In this document: positions 26,975-34,992 of the stretch, one piece after another
How the letters are laid out: every line of letters begins with the position of its first letter
How positions within the stretch are numbered: position 1 is the stretch's first letter
NCBI GenBank assembly: GCA_040261275.1
Contig: JBDQOI010000008.1
Span: 16,037-80,036, forward strand
From: UBA8752 sp040261275
GTDB taxonomy: Bacteria; Bacteroidota; Bacteroidia; Flavobacteriales_D; Sanyastnellaceae
Length of the DNA: 64,000 nt
Direction of reading: 5' to 3'
Program-made: the position numbers and the translations under genes
Notes under the pieces: generated by a model
Told to the model about the DNA's origin: nothing
Databases searched by the model: none
The model's input: the letters and a program-made list of their open reading frames with translations, nothing else

Positions 26975-29407
26975 ATGCGTCCAGATAAAACCCTTGGCTT
27001 CCTGTTGTCGGTTGGCCTCCTGCTGTTGGCAGGCGCGGCTTCTGCGCAAACGGCAGTTCGCATTGTGGATGCCAATGGTCGAGGAATACCGGGTGCGGCC
27101 TTGATTTCACCTGAGGGAGCAGGAGGGGTGACCGATGCGCTGGGTCAGGTAGAGTTCATGGCGCCGACCTCGGAAGATGGGACTTGGACCCTGCGTTGCT
27201 TGGGGTTTCAGGACCGTCAGTTGACCACTGCCGAGCTGACTTCCGGCAAGTCCATCCGGCTGGAAGAGAGCATATTGGACCTTCCTCAGGCCTTGGTCGA
27301 GGCGGTGTCCCTCACCGGAGGAAGGCCCATGGGCGTGCCCGGCGCCGTGACGGTTTTGTCCGCCAAGGAGTTGCAAAGGCAAGGGGCCACGGATGTCCAT
27401 CGCGCGCTCAGGAGTGTTCCGGGGGTGTATCTGCAGGAGGAGGATGGATTCGGATTGCGGCCGAACATCGGGCTCCGTGGGAGCGGTTCTGAGCGAAGCA
27501 GTCGAATTTCTGTGCTGGAGGATGGTGTACCGGTGGCGCCTGCCCCTTACACGGCGCCCAGCGCTTACTACTTTCCTTCCGTCGGCCGAATGAATGGAGT
27601 AGAGGTCATGAAGGGGGCGAGTCAGATTGCCCACGGGCCCAATACCGTCGGGGGTGCCATCAACTTCATCAGCACTCCCATCCCCTCCACCACGGCCGGG
27701 CGCGTGGATGGCCGTCTGGGTCATTTCGGTACAGGGCGCCTGCATGTCCACGCCGGTGACGGATCGGGTAGGATCGGTTGGATGGTCGAAGCCTTGCAGG
27801 CGGGCAGTCAGGGCTTCAAGGAAATCGATGGGGGCGGCCCTACAGGTTTCCGAAAACTGGATCTTCTGGGGAAGCTGCGTTGGTCGAGCCGCGAAGAAGC
27901 CCGATTCCCACAACGCCTGGAGGCGAAGCTCGGCCAAGTGCAGGAGGACAGCCATGAGACCTATGCCGGTCTTTTGCCCCTGGATTTTGAGGCGCAACCC
28001 TACCGCAGGTACACGGGAAGTCGAAATGACCACATGGAATCGCTTCAGCGTCAAGGAGTATTGACCCATACGCTGGTACTGAATGGAGGGTGGAAGTGGA
28101 TCAATCGCGCCTACCTGAACCGATTTGACCGGAATTGGTACAAAGTGGACCGCGTGGCAGCTTCAGGAGAAGAATGGGTCAAGCTGGGGGCACTGCTCGA
28201 TGCAGATGATTCTTCTGCGGTGCGGTTGGCTGCCTTATCGGTTTTCCGGGATGGCGAAGAAGGTGAGGTCCGGCTGAAGAACAACAACAGGGCTTACTGG
28301 ACCCGAGGGCTGGAGACCCGGTGGATGTGGGAAGGCCAAGGTGCCGGTTGGCAGCGATTCGAAGCGGCTGTGCGGTTGCACGAGGACGGTATGGACCGTT
28401 TTCAGTGGGCGGACGATTGGCGCATGGTGGCAGGGCAGCTGGTGGATCCCGAGCGGGGTACCCCGGGGGAGGAGTCCAACCGGCTGGAGTGGAGCCGCGC
28501 ATTGGCGGGTTATGCGCAAGCACGATGGTCGCGCAAGGGCTGGAGTTGGATTCCCGGGGTTCGTGTGGAATCCATACTGGCCGCCCGTGATGACTTTGGC
28601 AACGCCGATGTGGAGCGGACAGGGGCAAACCTCGAGACGCGCCGCAATCGCACCGTAGCGGTTCTTCCCGGAATGGGGGTGCGAAAGGCATTGGGTTCTG
28701 AATGGAGTGCATTCGCCGGAGTCCACAGGGGGGTCATTCCACCGGGCAGCTCGCAGGAGGTGGAACCGGAATACGCTTGGAACAGTGAATGCGGGTTCCG
28801 ATGGGTTCGGGCCAAGGCCGAAGCCACCACGGTGGCCTTCGCCCATTTCGGCCGCAACCTTCAAGGCTCGGATTTCGCGAGCAGCGGCGGGTCCGGTGAT
28901 GGGGCCGTCTTCAATGGAGGTTCCACACGCGTTCTCGGTCTGGAAGCCATGGCTCAACTGACCAATGGTGTCCGTCCCGAGGAAGGACACCGCTTGGAAC
29001 TCGGGCTGACCTACACGTTCACCGATGGGCGATTTACCACTTCATTCGAAAGTGACTACGAAGCTTGGGGAACGGTTCAGGCAGGCGACGCGATGCCCTA
29101 TCTGGCCCGGCATCAGGGTGCCTTGCGGCTGGGGTGGGCGCGATCGAGCTGGTCGGTGGATGCGTCCGTGGGCAGCACGGAAGGCATGCGTGTCCGCGCC
29201 GGGTCTGAACCGTTGGAGGAGTTGTTCACCGTTGGAGGCAATACCGTACTCGATGCATCGGTGCGGTGTCAACTCGGCAAAGGGTTCGGGCTCGAAATGG
29301 CGGGACGCAATCTTCTGGACGCCGTCTACATCGCCTCAGCCCGCCCCGCGGGGGTGCGACCGGGCATGCCGCGCACGGTGACCGGAGGGTTCAACTTCAG
29401 TTTTTGA
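26975..29407 (+). CDS. TonB-dependent outer-membrane receptor, FecA-like
   Basis: About 810 residues. A signal peptide (MRPDKTLGFLLSVGLLLLAG) is followed by a carboxypeptidase-like regulatory domain (residues 25-105). The plug domain includes SAKELQRQGATDVHRALRSV, NIGLRGSGSERSSRISVLED and VEVMKGASQIAHGPNTVGGA. A 22-strand barrel follows and ends GGFNFSF with the terminal Phe typical of outer-membrane barrels. FecA-type receptors import iron-citrate or similar chelates; the ligand here is unknown. The frame is open upstream to 26765, but M at 26975 directly precedes the signal peptide. The 3' end overlaps the convergent CIA30 gene by 11 bases. Confidence 0.93.
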   Translation: MRPDKTLGFLLSVGLLLLAGAASAQTAVRIVDANGRGIPGAALISPEGAGGVTDALGQVEFMAPTSEDGTWTLRCLGFQDRQLTTAELTSGKSIRLEESILDLPQALVEAVSLTGGRPMGVPGAVTVLSAKELQRQGATDVHRALRSVPGVYLQEEDGFGLRPNIGLRGSGSERSSRISVLEDGVPVAPAPYTAPSAYYFPSVGRMNGVEVMKGASQIAHGPNTVGGAINFISTPIPSTTAGRVDGRLGHFGTGRLHVHAGDGSGRIGWMVEALQAGSQGFKEIDGGGPTGFRKLDLLGKLRWSSREEARFPQRLEAKLGQVQEDSHETYAGLLPLDFEAQPYRRYTGSRNDHMESLQRQGVLTHTLVLNGGWKWINRAYLNRFDRNWYKVDRVAASGEEWVKLGALLDADDSSAVRLAALSVFRDGEEGEVRLKNNNRAYWTRGLETRWMWEGQGAGWQRFEAAVRLHEDGMDRFQWADDWRMVAGQLVDPERGTPGEESNRLEWSRALAGYAQARWSRKGWSWIPGVRVESILAARDDFGNADVERTGANLETRRNRTVAVLPGMGVRKALGSEWSAFAGVHRGVIPPGSSQEVEPEYAWNSECGFRWVRAKAEATTVAFAHFGRNLQGSDFASSGGSGDGAVFNGGSTRVLGLEAMAQLTNGVRPEEGHRLELGLTYTFTDGRFTTSFESDYEAWGTVQAGDAMPYLARHQGALRLGWARSSWSVDASVGSTEGMRVRAGSEPLEELFTVGGNTVLDASVRCQLGKGFGLEMAGRNLLDAVYIASARPAGVRPGMPRTVTGGFNFSF

Positions 29408-29999
29408 CCTCCGCGGTATTGAGCCGCATCCAATCCACCTCCAGTCCGAAGTCCCCGGCGGTGCCATCGTACTTCATGTAGCCGATTCGGAGCACGGAAG
29501 ACAGGTCGCCCCAGGTCCAGAATTTGGACAGCTCTCCTGTGTAGGCGCTGCTCTTCTTCAGCCGATCAAAGGGCAGGGTAACCTCTGTCCACTCGGGCTC
29601 CACCTCAAAGTTGGCCTTCCAATACGGCATCCACCACTGCTCGGAAACCTCCATGGTGAGGGTGAAAGTGTCGGGCACTCCGGTGGTGGTGCGGCAGCGC
29701 AGGGTAACCGAACCGAAGTCGGAAAGGTCTCGGCGCCCCCAAGGCGAGCGAACGGAACTGAACCCCCCGTTGTTTTCCAACGATACGGTTCCTTTCCAGG
29801 TCATGGTGCCCCGTGTGTAATCCACTGCACCAATGGAACGGCCGCCCATGACCCCATCATTCAGTGAACGCCAATCGGTAATCTCAGATTTGCCAAAGTC
29901 GAAGAGCGCGGGCGGGCGATCCGTCGTGGCGGACAGAAAGGAGGTCAGCAGGGCCATGGCGAAAAAGGGCTTCAGGAACAATGGGGACATGATGTACAA
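29397..29999 (-). CDS. CIA30-family protein
   Basis: The 200-residue protein has a hydrophobic start (MSPLFLKPFFAMALLTSFLS after MYI) and a CIA30 jelly-roll domain: ALFDFGKSEITDWRSLNDGV, MGGRSIGAVDY, WKGTVSLENNGGFSSVRSP and VDWMRLN at the end. The family is named after a mitochondrial complex I assembly factor; bacterial members are carbohydrate-binding-like folds of unknown role, often exported. It follows mnmE after 22 bases and overlaps the 3' end of the TonB receptor gene on the other strand. Confidence 0.85.
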   Translation of the reverse strand: MYIMSPLFLKPFFAMALLTSFLSATTDRPPALFDFGKSEITDWRSLNDGVMGGRSIGAVDYTRGTMTWKGTVSLENNGGFSSVRSPWGRRDLSDFGSVTLRCRTTTGVPDTFTLTMEVSEQWWMPYWKANFEVEPEWTEVTLPFDRLKKSSAYTGELSKFWTWGDLSSVLRIGYMKYDGTAGDFGLEVDWMRLNTAEVKN

Positions 30000-30021
30000 A
30001 CCCCGCAGCCCCGGTCCGGGT

Positions 30022-31437
30022 TCACTTGCCGATACAGAAGTTGCTGAAGATGTGGCCGAGGAGGTCGTCGGGTGTCACGGCACCCGTGATGCGCCCCAAC
30101 TGCTCCAGCGCCTCCCGGTGGTCCACGGCGAGGAGGTCTCCGCTCAGGCCCGCGTCGAGGCCATCGAGGGCGCGTTGCAGTGCTTCTTTCGTGCGCTGCA
30201 GTGCGTCGCGGTGGCGCAGGTTGGTGACCAGGATGCGGTCTTCCGCCAATGCGCTGCGGTAGTCGCGTTCCAGTCGCTCCTGCAGCGCTCCCAATCCGTG
30301 GCGCTCCTCTGCGCTGATCGCGAGCATTTGCTCGGCCTCGGCAGGATGCCACCCGTCCGGAGCCGGAGCCAGGTCCGTTTTGTTGACCAACACCAAGAGC
30401 ACACCGGCGGGTTCCCCTAAGGCATCGGCCGCAGTGTTCCACTCGGTTGCAGCCCGGGTGATCTCCTGTTCAGCCGCCGTTCGGCCCGCCTCGTCCTGCA
30501 GATCGCGGGCGTCCAGCAAGTAGAGGACGAACCGCGCAGAGGCGGCCTTGGCCCAGGCGCGGCGAATGCCCTCGGCCTCGATGTCATCCACGGTTTCGCG
30601 CAGGCCCGCGGTGTCGATGAAGCGGAACCGGATACCACCTAGGTTCAGCGTCTCTTCAAGGGTGTCGCGCGTGGTGCCGGGCGTATCGGAAACAATGGCG
30701 CGGTCCTCATTGAGCAAGGCGTTGAGCAGGGTCGACTTGCCCCGGTTCGGGGCGCCGAGGATGGCGACGGGCACCCCCTCCGCAATGGCGCGGCCGGTCG
30801 AAAAACCGCGGAGCAGATCGTCAATGCGGCGCAGCAGGTCACCGACATGTTGGCGATAGCCCTCCCGATCGGCGAATTCCACGTCCTCCTCTCCGAAATC
30901 GAGTTCCAACTCCATCAGGGCCGCGTATTCGATGAGGGCATCGCGAAAGGCGCCGATCTCCTGACTGAAACCGCCGCCCAATTGCTGCAGGGCGAGGCGG
31001 TGGGCACCGGCGTGGTCGGCGTCGATGAGGTCGCCTATGGCTTCCGCCTGGGCCAGGTCCCGCTTGCCGTGTAGAAAGGCGCGCTGGGTGAATTCGCCGG
31101 GAAGGGCGGGGCGGCAACCGGCGTCCACCAGACATTCCATCAGCCGCTGGGTCACATAAGGGCTGCCGTGCACGTGGCATTCGACAACGTCCTCTCCAGT
31201 GAAACTCCGCGGACCACGGAAAGGGAGCAGCAGGGCCTCATCCAGCGGGAGCGCTCCGTCCGTGAGCTGTCTCAAGACTGCCTTGCCCGGCTCGCTTCCC
31301 CGCAGTTTGCCTTTGGTCAGGCCGTTCACGATGGTCCAGGCGTCGGGACCGCTCACGCGCACGACCGCCACACCTCCCCTCCCGGGAGGGGTGGACAATG
31401 CGCAAATGGTGGAGCCGTCCAAGGGATGTGCGGGCAT
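30022..31437 (-). CDS. mnmE: tRNA uridine-5-carboxymethylaminomethyl modification GTPase
   Basis: The 471-residue protein works with MnmG to modify wobble uridine 34 of tRNAs. An N-terminal folate-binding domain (DTICALSTPPGRGGVAVVRV) precedes the G domain, with GAPNRGKSTLLNALL (P-loop) near residue 235, DTPGTTRD, DTAG and NKTD. The C-terminus is FCIGK, carrying the invariant catalytic Cys. The length is typical. It is divergent from sucD. Confidence 0.98.
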   Translation of the reverse strand: MPAHPLDGSTICALSTPPGRGGVAVVRVSGPDAWTIVNGLTKGKLRGSEPGKAVLRQLTDGALPLDEALLLPFRGPRSFTGEDVVECHVHGSPYVTQRLMECLVDAGCRPALPGEFTQRAFLHGKRDLAQAEAIGDLIDADHAGAHRLALQQLGGGFSQEIGAFRDALIEYAALMELELDFGEEDVEFADREGYRQHVGDLLRRIDDLLRGFSTGRAIAEGVPVAILGAPNRGKSTLLNALLNEDRAIVSDTPGTTRDTLEETLNLGGIRFRFIDTAGLRETVDDIEAEGIRRAWAKAASARFVLYLLDARDLQDEAGRTAAEQEITRAATEWNTAADALGEPAGVLLVLVNKTDLAPAPDGWHPAEAEQMLAISAEERHGLGALQERLERDYRSALAEDRILVTNLRHRDALQRTKEALQRALDGLDAGLSGDLLAVDHREALEQLGRITGAVTPDDLLGHIFSNFCIGK

Positions 31438-31485
31438 GGGGGCAAATTAGGCCCAAGCCCTTTCCGAAGCTCCCTTGGGCCGCGT

Positions 31486-31493
31486 TACTTTTG
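31486..31493 (+). promoter_or_regulatory. Exact -7 box (TACTTTTG) before sucD
   Basis: TACTTTTG matches TAnnTTTG exactly and lies 51 bases before the sucD ATG. The TTG upstream is too close (8 bases); a CTTTCC about 20 bases upstream is the only -33 candidate. The box is good, the -33 is weak. Confidence 0.4.
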
Positions 31494-31544
31494 CGCCCGC
31501 GCCCCGGCGCGATTGAAACCCACCACCACGCGACCCAAGACCCC

Positions 31545-32429
31545 ATGAGCGTTCTCGTCAATAAGGATTCCCGCATCATCGTCCAAGGATTCACCGGTTC
31601 TGAAGGCACGTTCCACGCCAGCCAGATGATCGAGTACGGTACCAATGTCGTCGGGGGGGTGACGCCGGGCAAGGGCGGGCAGACCCATCTGGACAAGCCT
31701 GTGTTCAATACCGTGGAGGACGCCGTGGTCCAAGCCGGTGCCGATACCAGCATCCTCTTTGTGCCGCCGGCCTTTGCGGCCGACGCCATCCTCGAAGCGG
31801 CCGACGCTGGCATCAAGGTCATCATCTGCATCACCGAGGGCATCCCTGTGGCCGACATGGTGAAGGTCAAGGCCCACCTCGATACACTCCCCGACTGCAC
31901 CCTCGTTGGGCCCAACTGCCCGGGCGTGATGACGGCGGGAGAAGCCAAGGTGGGCATCATGCCCGGCTTCATCTTCAATCCCGGCCGCATCGGCATCGTT
32001 TCCAAGAGCGGAACGTTGACCTATGAGGCGGTGGACCAGATCACCAAGGCGGGCCTGGGTCAGAGCACGGCCATCGGCATCGGTGGAGATCCCATCATCG
32101 GCACCACCACCCTCGAAGCGGTTCAGCTTCTGATGGCGGACGACGACACCGACGGCATCATCATGATCGGTGAAATCGGTGGCGACCTCGAGGTCAAGGC
32201 CGCGCGTTGGATCGCGGAAAACGGCACCAAGCCGGTGGTCGGCTTCATCGCCGGCGTCACTGCGCCCAAAGGCCGCACCATGGGCCACGCGGGCGCCATT
32301 GTCAGTGGAGAAGAGGAAAGCGCGGAAGCCAAGAAGGCGGTGATGCGCGAATGCGGCATCCACGTGGTGGACAGTCCCGCCCAAATCGGCTCCATGATGG
32401 TCGAGGCGTTGAAAAGCGTGAGCGCCTGA
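31545..32429 (+). CDS. sucD: Succinyl-CoA synthetase subunit alpha
   Basis: The 294-residue subunit carries the phosphohistidine of the TCA-cycle enzyme that converts succinyl-CoA to succinate with nucleotide synthesis. It starts MSVLVNKDSRIIVQGFTGSE, has the CoA-binding Rossmann part with GGVTPGKGG, NCPGVMTAGEAKVGIMPG in the middle and the active-site MGHAGAIVSG near residue 245. The frame is open further upstream, but this ATG fits the family. The beta subunit sucC is not adjacent. Confidence 0.97.
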   Translation: MSVLVNKDSRIIVQGFTGSEGTFHASQMIEYGTNVVGGVTPGKGGQTHLDKPVFNTVEDAVVQAGADTSILFVPPAFAADAILEAADAGIKVIICITEGIPVADMVKVKAHLDTLPDCTLVGPNCPGVMTAGEAKVGIMPGFIFNPGRIGIVSKSGTLTYEAVDQITKAGLGQSTAIGIGGDPIIGTTTLEAVQLLMADDDTDGIIMIGEIGGDLEVKAARWIAENGTKPVVGFIAGVTAPKGRTMGHAGAIVSGEEESAEAKKAVMRECGIHVVDSPAQIGSMMVEALKSVSA

Positions 32430-32472
32430 TTTCCGCGAGAAATCTCCAGCCGTTTCTAAAGTGCGACGCCCG

Positions 32473-33123
32473 TCAAGGCTGGACGGCGTGTACCCCGACT
32501 TTCCAAGGCCGGCGGATGACGTCGAGGACCCGTTTCAGGTCAGCCTTCTGGGCCACGAAATCCACTTCTGACGTATCGAGCCACAGCACCCGGCTGCCCC
32601 GCCCACTTTTGAACTGCTTCTCGTAGGCCTTCTCGATTTTGCCGAGATACGCCATGTCGATGTCCTGTTCATAGGACCGTCCCCGCGCCTTGATCTGGGC
32701 CTGCTGCTTTTCCGGTCCGGGCCGGAGATAGACGATCACCTCGGGCGCGGGCATGCCCTCGGCCATGACTTCGTAGAGGTTGCGGAACAGCGCGTATTCC
32801 GTTTTGGGCAAGGTGATTTTGGCAAAGAGGTCGCTCTTGGCGAAGAGGTAATCGGCGACGAGCGCATCGCGGAACAGGGTGCGGGCCGAAAGGGCCGCCT
32901 TGACCTGCTTGTAGCGCTGGGCCAGGAAGCTCAGTTCCACAGGAAATGCATACCGTTCCGGGTCCAGGTAGAACTGCTCGAGGAAGGGGTTGTCCGCAAA
33001 AGGCTCCAACACGGGCTCCGAACCAAGGGTCTCGGCGAGCGCCCGGGCGAGGGTGCTCTTGCCTGCGCCTATGCCTCCTTCGATGACGATATGGCGATAG
33101 GGGATCGGTTCGGTTGAGGCCAT
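32473..33123 (-). CDS. Deoxynucleoside kinase (second paralogue)
   Basis: The 216-residue protein has a P-loop GGIGAGKSTLARAL near residue 16, the EPFADNPFLEQFY substrate region and a lid (KARGRSYEQDIDMAYLGKIE). Where the first paralogue has VQDRTIYED, this one has LVADYLFAKSDLF, the form common in a second flavobacterial dNK clade. The two kinases probably prefer different deoxynucleosides. The start lies inside the 3' end of folK, a 55-base same-strand overlap. It converges on sucD with 43 bases between stops and no clear hairpin. Confidence 0.92.
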   Translation of the reverse strand: MASTEPIPYRHIVIEGGIGAGKSTLARALAETLGSEPVLEPFADNPFLEQFYLDPERYAFPVELSFLAQRYKQVKAALSARTLFRDALVADYLFAKSDLFAKITLPKTEYALFRNLYEVMAEGMPAPEVIVYLRPGPEKQQAQIKARGRSYEQDIDMAYLGKIEKAYEKQFKSGRGSRVLWLDTSEVDFVAQKADLKRVLDVIRRPWKVGVHAVQP

Positions 33124-33617
33124 GGTGCAATTTGGGGCACATCGTCCGGAAGCGCGTCAAGACATTCTTGGACGCTTCGACCTGTTCCCGGAATGGTATG
33201 GTGGGGGACGAGATCGGCAAGGGGCTGCATCACGAACCTCCGCTTCAGCATGCGGGGGTGGGGGACCTGCAGCTGAGGAAGGTCTAGGGTTTGGTCTCCC
33301 CAGAGGACGATGTCCAGGTCGAGCGTGCGTGACACATAGCCGGCTGACTCATCCGATCGTGCACGTCCCAGCTCGTTTTCTATGTCGAGCAGCGCCTGCA
33401 TGACCGTCAAGGGCTCATCCTGCCACTTGGGATGCAGCTTGAGTTCCACTACGCGGTTGAGGAAGTCCGGTGTGCCCGGTGCCATCCCCACGGCTGCCGT
33501 CAGATACAGGGGGGAGATGCGCAGGATGTCGCCCAATTCCAGCAGGCGGCGTTCGCCTTCAGCGAGGTGGGCCTCGCGCTGTCCCAGGTTGGACCCTGTG
33601 GCGATGTGGATGGTCAC
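33069..33617 (-). CDS. folK: 2-amino-4-hydroxy-6-hydroxymethyldihydropteridine diphosphokinase
   Basis: HPPK activates the pterin precursor in folate synthesis. The protein has IHIATGSNLGQREAHLAEGE at the start, DFLNRVVELKLHPKW, LLDIENELGR and the signature RTLDLDIVLWGD. I chose the GTG at 33617 (182 residues), which places the first beta strand right at the N-terminus as in other FolK proteins. An ATG at 33683 would add 22 residues, but those codons are AT-rich and lie inside the padR promoter and dyad. The 3' end overlaps the kinase gene by 55 bases. Confidence 0.88.
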   Translation of the reverse strand: MTIHIATGSNLGQREAHLAEGERRLLELGDILRISPLYLTAAVGMAPGTPDFLNRVVELKLHPKWQDEPLTVMQALLDIENELGRARSDESAGYVSRTLDLDIVLWGDQTLDLPQLQVPHPRMLKRRFVMQPLADLVPHHTIPGTGRSVQECLDALPDDVPQIAPWPQPNRSPIAISSSKEA

Positions 33618-33666
33618 ACCGCGAAGATCGCTCAGGGTAGGAGTTTTCCCATTGTAAGCCAAAACA

Positions 33667-33689
33667 GGTACTTTGTTTTGCATAGTACC
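33667..33689. promoter_or_regulatory. Inverted repeat GGTACT-N11-AGTACC, possible PadR operator
   Basis: GGTACT (33667-33672) and AGTACC (33684-33689) are perfect reverse complements, 11 bases apart. The dyad covers the proposed -33 element of padR and lies upstream of the folK start. PadR-family repressors bind dyads at their own promoters, so autoregulation is plausible but inferred. Confidence 0.4.
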
Positions 33690-33709
33690 CTCTATTGACT
33701 ACATCTTTG
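33678..33709 (+). promoter_or_regulatory. Candidate promoter of padR-pspC
   Basis: TTG at 33678-33680 and CATCTTTG at 33702-33709 are 21 bases apart; the -7 box has C for T at its first position. The padR ATG follows 7 bases later, giving an almost leaderless transcript. Confidence 0.4.
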
Positions 33710-33716
33710 TCACGCA

Positions 33717-34073
33717 ATGACGAAAGCCACCCAAGCATCGACCGCTCAAATGCGCAAGGGCGTCCTGGAATTGTGCATCCTCAGGATCCTGCGCAACGGG
33801 GAAGCCTATACCTCCGACATGGCGGCTGCACTGCAGGCCGTCGATCTACTCGTCGTGGAAGGCACATTGTATCCCTTGCTGACCCGCATGAAGAATGCAG
33901 GCACGCTCAGTTATCGGTGGGCCGAAAGCGCATCGGGTCCCCCCCGCAAGTACTACAGCATGACCCGTGAGGGCGAGAACATCCTCGATGAAATGGAGTC
34001 GGCCTGGACGCAATTCGTGGAATCGGTGAATTCACTCGACGCCTCCGCGCAAAGTCAGAAAAAGAAGAACTGA
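33717..34073 (+). CDS. PadR-family transcriptional regulator
   Basis: The 118-residue protein has a winged-helix PadR domain: RKGVLELCILRILRNGEAYT, VVEGTLYPLLTRMKNAG and the wing ESASGPPRKYYSMTREGE. The C-terminal helix ends in a Lys-rich tail. It is followed after two bases by a PspC-domain membrane protein, a pairing found across Bacteroidota, where the regulator likely controls the operon. A dyad symmetry overlaps its promoter. Confidence 0.92.
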   Translation: MTKATQASTAQMRKGVLELCILRILRNGEAYTSDMAAALQAVDLLVVEGTLYPLLTRMKNAGTLSYRWAESASGPPRKYYSMTREGENILDEMESAWTQFVESVNSLDASAQSQKKKN

Positions 34074-34075
34074 TC

Positions 34076-34888
34076 ATGGTAGAAACACGCAACATATCCT
34101 TCGGTGGACTCCTCTTCCATGTGGAACTTCCAGCCTTCGAGCACCTCACGGCCTACCTGGCAGAGTTGAAGGACGTTTTGGCGGATACGGAAGGGGCAGA
34201 TGAAATTGTGCAGGAAGTCGAGCACCGATTGGCGGAGCTGTTCCAACAGGCATTGAACGAAGTCAACCGGGCGGTGACCCTCGACGATGTGAGCAACGCC
34301 TGCACCCAGTTGGGCGATCCTTCAGAATTCAAGGGGGATGACGCCACTGAGGCCGGCGGTACCACGACACGCGATGAGCAGAAGGAGAAAGGCCAAGGCC
34401 GCAAATACCGCAGGTTGTTTCGGGATCCCGACGACAACGTCTTCGGCGGGGTGGCTGCCGGAATTGCGCACCGCCTGGACATCGATCCCGTCATCGTCCG
34501 GACCATTTTCTTCGTGTTGGGTGTCTTCTCCGGCACTGGTATCCCCGTGTACCTCGTCCTATGGGCGGTGATGCCCAAGGCGAGGACCGCTGCAGATCGG
34601 CTCTCCATGAAGGGGGACCCCGTCACCGTAGACTCCATCCGCTCCACGGTTGAAGAACAACTGAAGCAAGCCCGTGAGAAGCTGGAGAATCCATACGTGA
34701 AGAGTGGATTTACCCGTTTCAAGCTCTTCATTCGTAGGCTGTTTACGCAGAATTTGCCGGCCCTCCTGCGCGGACTCGGCAAGGTCTTGATGTGGCTGCT
34801 CATCATCTCTGCATTGGTGGCCTTGTTGTCCATCGGAGCCGTCATTCTCTCCGTATTGTTCGGTGGGGTCTGGAACCCGTTTGTCTGA
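34076..34888 (+). CDS. PspC-domain membrane protein
   Basis: The 270-residue protein starts with a cytoplasmic helical region (residues 1-100) that resembles the DUF1700-like part of these proteins (VQEVEHRLAELFQQALNE). The PspC domain at about 115-175 shows KYRRLFRDPDDNVFGGVAAG, a membrane segment and YLVLWAVMPKA. A last hydrophobic segment lies near residues 240-262. PspC proteins act in envelope-stress responses. Co-transcription with padR (two-base gap) suggests stress-dependent control. Confidence 0.88.
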   Translation: MVETRNISFGGLLFHVELPAFEHLTAYLAELKDVLADTEGADEIVQEVEHRLAELFQQALNEVNRAVTLDDVSNACTQLGDPSEFKGDDATEAGGTTTRDEQKEKGQGRKYRRLFRDPDDNVFGGVAAGIAHRLDIDPVIVRTIFFVLGVFSGTGIPVYLVLWAVMPKARTAADRLSMKGDPVTVDSIRSTVEEQLKQAREKLENPYVKSGFTRFKLFIRRLFTQNLPALLRGLGKVLMWLLIISALVALLSIGAVILSVLFGGVWNPFV

Positions 34889-34992
34889 GTGGCGCCAAAC
34901 ACTCCCAACTTCCAGGCATCCTGCACGCCTTTCCAACTCATATTCCTCAATATTGCGCTGCCATTGGTAGTAACTCACATCTCTGAATCACC

